From Glycomyces fuscus (lineage in GTDB: Bacteria; Actinomycetota; Actinomycetes; Streptosporangiales; Streptosporangiaceae): a DNA stretch of 64,000 bases. A program made the translations under genes and the position numbers. Position 1 is the stretch's first letter, and every line of letters starts with the position of its first letter. The notes under the pieces were generated by a model. It searched no databases. It was not told the DNA's origin and was given only the letters and a program-made list of their open reading frames with translations. Shown here in pieces: positions 61,488 through 64,000 of this stretch. The DNA is taken from the NCBI GenBank assembly GCA_002529455.1, contig NYMS01000004.1, positions 1 through 64,000 of the forward strand, read 5' to 3'.

Positions 61488-62846
61488 GTGTACACCACCT
61501 ACGCCGTCCGGGCGACCGCTGCGGCCGCCTCCGGACTGCTGCTCACCGGGTGCGCCGGAATGGGCGCCCTCCCCTCCGGGGACGGCACCGTCCGGCTGAC
61601 CGTCGCGATCGTGTCCAATCCGCAGATGCAGGACGCGATCTCCCTGGAGTCGCGGTTCCGCGCGGAGCACCCCGGCATCGGGATCGACTTCGTGTCCCTG
61701 CCCGAGAACGAGGCCCGCGCCAAGATCACCACCTCCGTGGCGACCGGCGGGGGCGAGTTCGACGTCGTCATGATCAGCAACTACGAGACCCGCCAGTGGG
61801 CGGAGTACGGCTGGCTGGAGAACCTGCAACCCTCCATCGACGCCGCCGAGGGCTACGACCACGAGGACTTCGTCCCCTCCATCAGGGAGGACCTGTCCTA
61901 CGGGGGCGACATGTACTCGGTGCCCTTCTACGGCGAGTCCTCCTTCCTCGCCTACCGCGAGGACCTGTTCGAGGAGGCGGGCGTGGAGATGCCGGAGAAC
62001 CCCACCTGGGAGGAGGTGGCGGACCTGGCAGCCGAGCTCGACGGCGTGGAGCCGGGGGTCTCGGGGATCTGCCTGCGCGGCCTCGCGGGCTGGGGCGAGG
62101 TGCTGAGCCCCTTCAACAGCGTCCTGAACACCTTCGGCGGACGCTGGTACGACGAGGACTGGAACGCCGAGATCGACTCCCCCGAGTTCCGGCGCGCGGC
62201 CGGGTTCTACGTGGGCCTGGCGCGCGAGCACGGTCAGCCGGGCGCCGCCAACAGCGGGTTCGGGGACTGCCTGAACCGCTACTCCCAGGGCCGCGCGGCC
62301 ATGTTCTACGACTCCACCTCCATGGTCAGCACCATCGAGGACCCGGACTCCGCGACCGTGGCCGGACTCAACGGCTACGCCGCGGCGCCGGTGGCCGAGA
62401 CCGACTACGGCGGCTGGCTCTACACCTGGGCGCTGGGCATCCCCTCCACCTCCGAGCACAAGGAGGAGGCGTGGGCGTTCCTGGAGTGGATGACCGACAA
62501 GGACTACGTCCGCACCGTCGCCGAGGAGTACGGCTGGCAGCGGGTGCCGCCCGGCAACCGGCTCTCCACGTTCGAGGTCCCCGAGTACCAGGAGGTCGCG
62601 CAGGCCTACGCCGGGCCCATGCTCCAGGGCATCCGGGGCGCCGACCCCGAGGACCCGGGCACGCGCCCGGTCCCCTACGAGGGCATCGGCTTCCTCGCCA
62701 TCCCCGAGTTCCAGGACCTGGGCACCCGGGTCAGCCAGCAGCTGAGCGCGGCCATAGCCGGGCAGATCACCGTCGAGCAGGCGCTGGAGCAGAGCCAGGA
62801 GTACGCCGAGGCCGTCGGTGAGACCTACGAGGAGGACGACCGATGA
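61488..62846 (+). CDS. ABC transporter sugar-binding lipoprotein
   Basis: 452 residues, family 1 extracellular solute-binding protein. A signal with a lipobox L-L-T-G-C (Cys near 22) anchors it outside. The binding fold has F-D-V-V-M-I-S-N-Y near 90, M-Y-S-V-P-F-Y-G-E near 142, W-A-L-G-I-P-S near 314 and a long C-terminal helix. The polyol-type specificity is inferred from the dehydrogenase upstream. GTG 61488; its stop overlaps the ATG of the first permease. Confidence 0.88.
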   Translation: MYTTYAVRATAAAASGLLLTGCAGMGALPSGDGTVRLTVAIVSNPQMQDAISLESRFRAEHPGIGIDFVSLPENEARAKITTSVATGGGEFDVVMISNYETRQWAEYGWLENLQPSIDAAEGYDHEDFVPSIREDLSYGGDMYSVPFYGESSFLAYREDLFEEAGVEMPENPTWEEVADLAAELDGVEPGVSGICLRGLAGWGEVLSPFNSVLNTFGGRWYDEDWNAEIDSPEFRRAAGFYVGLAREHGQPGAANSGFGDCLNRYSQGRAAMFYDSTSMVSTIEDPDSATVAGLNGYAAAPVAETDYGGWLYTWALGIPSTSEHKEEAWAFLEWMTDKDYVRTVAEEYGWQRVPPGNRLSTFEVPEYQEVAQAYAGPMLQGIRGADPEDPGTRPVPYEGIGFLAIPEFQDLGTRVSQQLSAAIAGQITVEQALEQSQEYAEAVGETYEEDDR

Positions 62847-63802
62847 GCGCTGTGACCGCTCCCGCGCGGGAGGCGCCCGCGGCTCCGCCTCGACCGCCCG
62901 GGCGGCCGAGGCGGAGCCGCGGCGGGGGCGGATGGGCCCGCCGGGCCCCGCTCCTGCCCGCCCTGGTGTTCATGCTGGTCGTCACGCAGCTGCCGTTCCT
63001 GGCGACGGTCGTGTACTCGCTGCGCTCGTGGAACCTGCTGCGGCCGGACTCCCAGGCCTGGGTGGGCCTGGCCAACTACGCGGCGGTCCTCACCGACCGG
63101 CAGTTCCTGGGCGCGGCGGCGAACACGGTGCTGATCACCGCCTCCTGCGTCGTGGCGGCGATGCTGCTGGGCATCGGGCTGGCACTGCTGCTGGACCGCA
63201 GGTTCCGGGGGCGCGGCGTGGTGCGCACGCTCGTCATCACCCCGTTCCTGGTCCTGCCCGTGGCCACGGCGCTGCTGTGGAAGCACATCATGCTGGAGCC
63301 GGTGTTCGGCATGGTGAACTTCGTACTGTCACCGTTCGGGGCCGAGTCGTTCGACTGGGTCTCCCAGGCGCCCGTGCTGTCGGTGGTGGCCGCGCTGGTC
63401 TGGCAGTGGACACCGTTCATGATGCTGCTGGTACTGGCGGGACTCCAGAGCCAGGGCGCCGACGTGCTGGAGGCGGGGCAGGTCGACGGCGCGTCCCGGT
63501 GGCAGATGTTCGCCTGGATCACCCTGCCGCACCTGCGCCGCTACATCGAGCTGGGCGTGCTGCTGGGGTCGGTCTACGTGGTGAACACCTTCGACACGAT
63601 CTACATGATGACCCAGGGCGGGCCGGGCACCGCCAGCTCCAACCTGCCCTTCTACGTCTACCAGCGGACCTTCCTCGGGTTCGACATCGGCCAGTCCGCG
63701 GCCATGGGCGTCGTGGTGGTGGTCGGCACCATCATCGTGGCGACGCTGGCCCTGCGGCTGATCTTCCGCACGTTCATGAACGCACAGGAGGCGAGACAGT
63801 GA
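62843..63802 (+). CDS. ABC sugar permease (MalF-like)
   Basis: 319 residues with six transmembrane helices. The EAA loop reads E-A-G-Q-V-D-G-A-S-R-W-Q-M-F-x-x-I-T-L-P (about 211-230). The N terminus is a Pro/Arg-rich cytoplasmic stretch. It pairs with the second permease gene, whose GTG overlaps its stop. Its ATG overlaps the binding-protein stop (ATGA). Confidence 0.92.
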   Translation: MSAVTAPAREAPAAPPRPPGRPRRSRGGGGWARRAPLLPALVFMLVVTQLPFLATVVYSLRSWNLLRPDSQAWVGLANYAAVLTDRQFLGAAANTVLITASCVVAAMLLGIGLALLLDRRFRGRGVVRTLVITPFLVLPVATALLWKHIMLEPVFGMVNFVLSPFGAESFDWVSQAPVLSVVAALVWQWTPFMMLLVLAGLQSQGADVLEAGQVDGASRWQMFAWITLPHLRRYIELGVLLGSVYVVNTFDTIYMMTQGGPGTASSNLPFYVYQRTFLGFDIGQSAAMGVVVVVGTIIVATLALRLIFRTFMNAQEARQ

Positions 63803-64000
63803 CCGCCCGAGCCCCCGAACGCCCCGCGGGCGCCCGCGCCGTCGCCGTACGCGCGCCGCACGGGGCCCGCCGCTCCCGGGCCCGGCTGGGGAGCGCCGCC
63901 CTCACCGTGTTCACGTGGGCCGTGGGACTGGTCTTCGTGTTCCCGGTGCTGTGGCTGGTGCTGACGGCGTTCAAGGAGGAGAACCAGGCCGCGACCGACC
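63799..64000 (+). CDS. ABC sugar permease (MalG-like), truncated by window end
   Basis: The first 67 codons from GTG 63799, overlapping the upstream stop. A basic cytoplasmic head is followed by the first transmembrane helix (about 36-55) and F-K-E-E-N-Q, the start of the MalG-type periplasmic loop. The rest lies beyond the right edge. Confidence 0.85.
   Translation, partial: MTARAPERPAGARAVAVRAPHGARRSRARLGSAALTVFTWAVGLVFVFPVLWLVLTAFKEENQAATD

Overview
The window is about 73% G+C, uses GTG and TTG starts freely, and carries actinobacterial hallmarks: a purN-purH-folD cluster, an LpdA-type flavoprotein, a glmU-prs pair beside tRNA-Gln, and type I IDH of about 405 residues. It looks like chromosome of a filamentous actinomycete. 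Nocardiopsis or a relative in Streptosporangiales is my best guess from protein style, but that is inference. No CRISPR array, prophage, intact insertion sequence or rRNA was seen.

Layout. 1-3100: the end of an HNH nuclease, two small zinc-ribbon proteins (one a P-loop kinase) and a flavoprotein reductase. 3200-9500: a gamma-glutamylcyclotransferase-like gene and purine nucleoside phosphorylase (+), facing a minus-strand group of a GCS2 ligase, an M20 amidohydrolase, adenosine deaminase and a PH-like membrane protein. 9600-13600: a BrkB-type membrane protein, a degenerate galactokinase-like protein and an LCP cell-wall ligase. 14200-20600: isocitrate dehydrogenase, a DUF3017 protein, an FHA-HTH regulator, then folD, purH and purN.

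21600-39700 is the accessory highlight. Two convergent transcription groups appear to encode a sulfated exopolysaccharide. The plus strand carries a Wzz/BY-kinase-like protein, a Wzy-like polymerase, an APH-like kinase, a sulfotransferase, a Wzx-like flippase, a PssD-like protein, a PssE-glycosyltransferase fusion and a GNAT. The minus strand carries the priming glycosylphosphotransferase, cysQ, cysD, cysN, a second sulfotransferase and a secreted GH26-like hydrolase. CysD/CysN activate sulfate and CysQ removes the PAP left by sulfotransferases; no APS kinase lies in the window.

40000-46300: a DsbA/FrnE-like protein divergent from a TetR regulator with two matching operators. Next is an acetylxylan-degradation locus: LacI regulator, GH10 xylanase, CE4 deacetylase and SGNH esterase, with the same operator at two promoters. 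46400-51100: pth, rplY, prs, glmU and tRNA-Gln. 51100-55700: a fatty-acid desaturase with its TetR gene, a MarR regulator and two tandem SGNH lipoproteins. 55800-59200: glutathione peroxidase, a BP74-like small protein and a Uup-type ABC-F ATPase. 59350-64000: a SorC-type regulator divergent from a polyol-type dehydrogenase and ABC importer operon that runs off the right edge.

Two signals recur. Seven genes have a TANNNT -10 element 6-7 bases before a start codon that has no ribosome binding site, so they are probably leaderless. Many gene ends carry long G+C hairpins without a T-tract.
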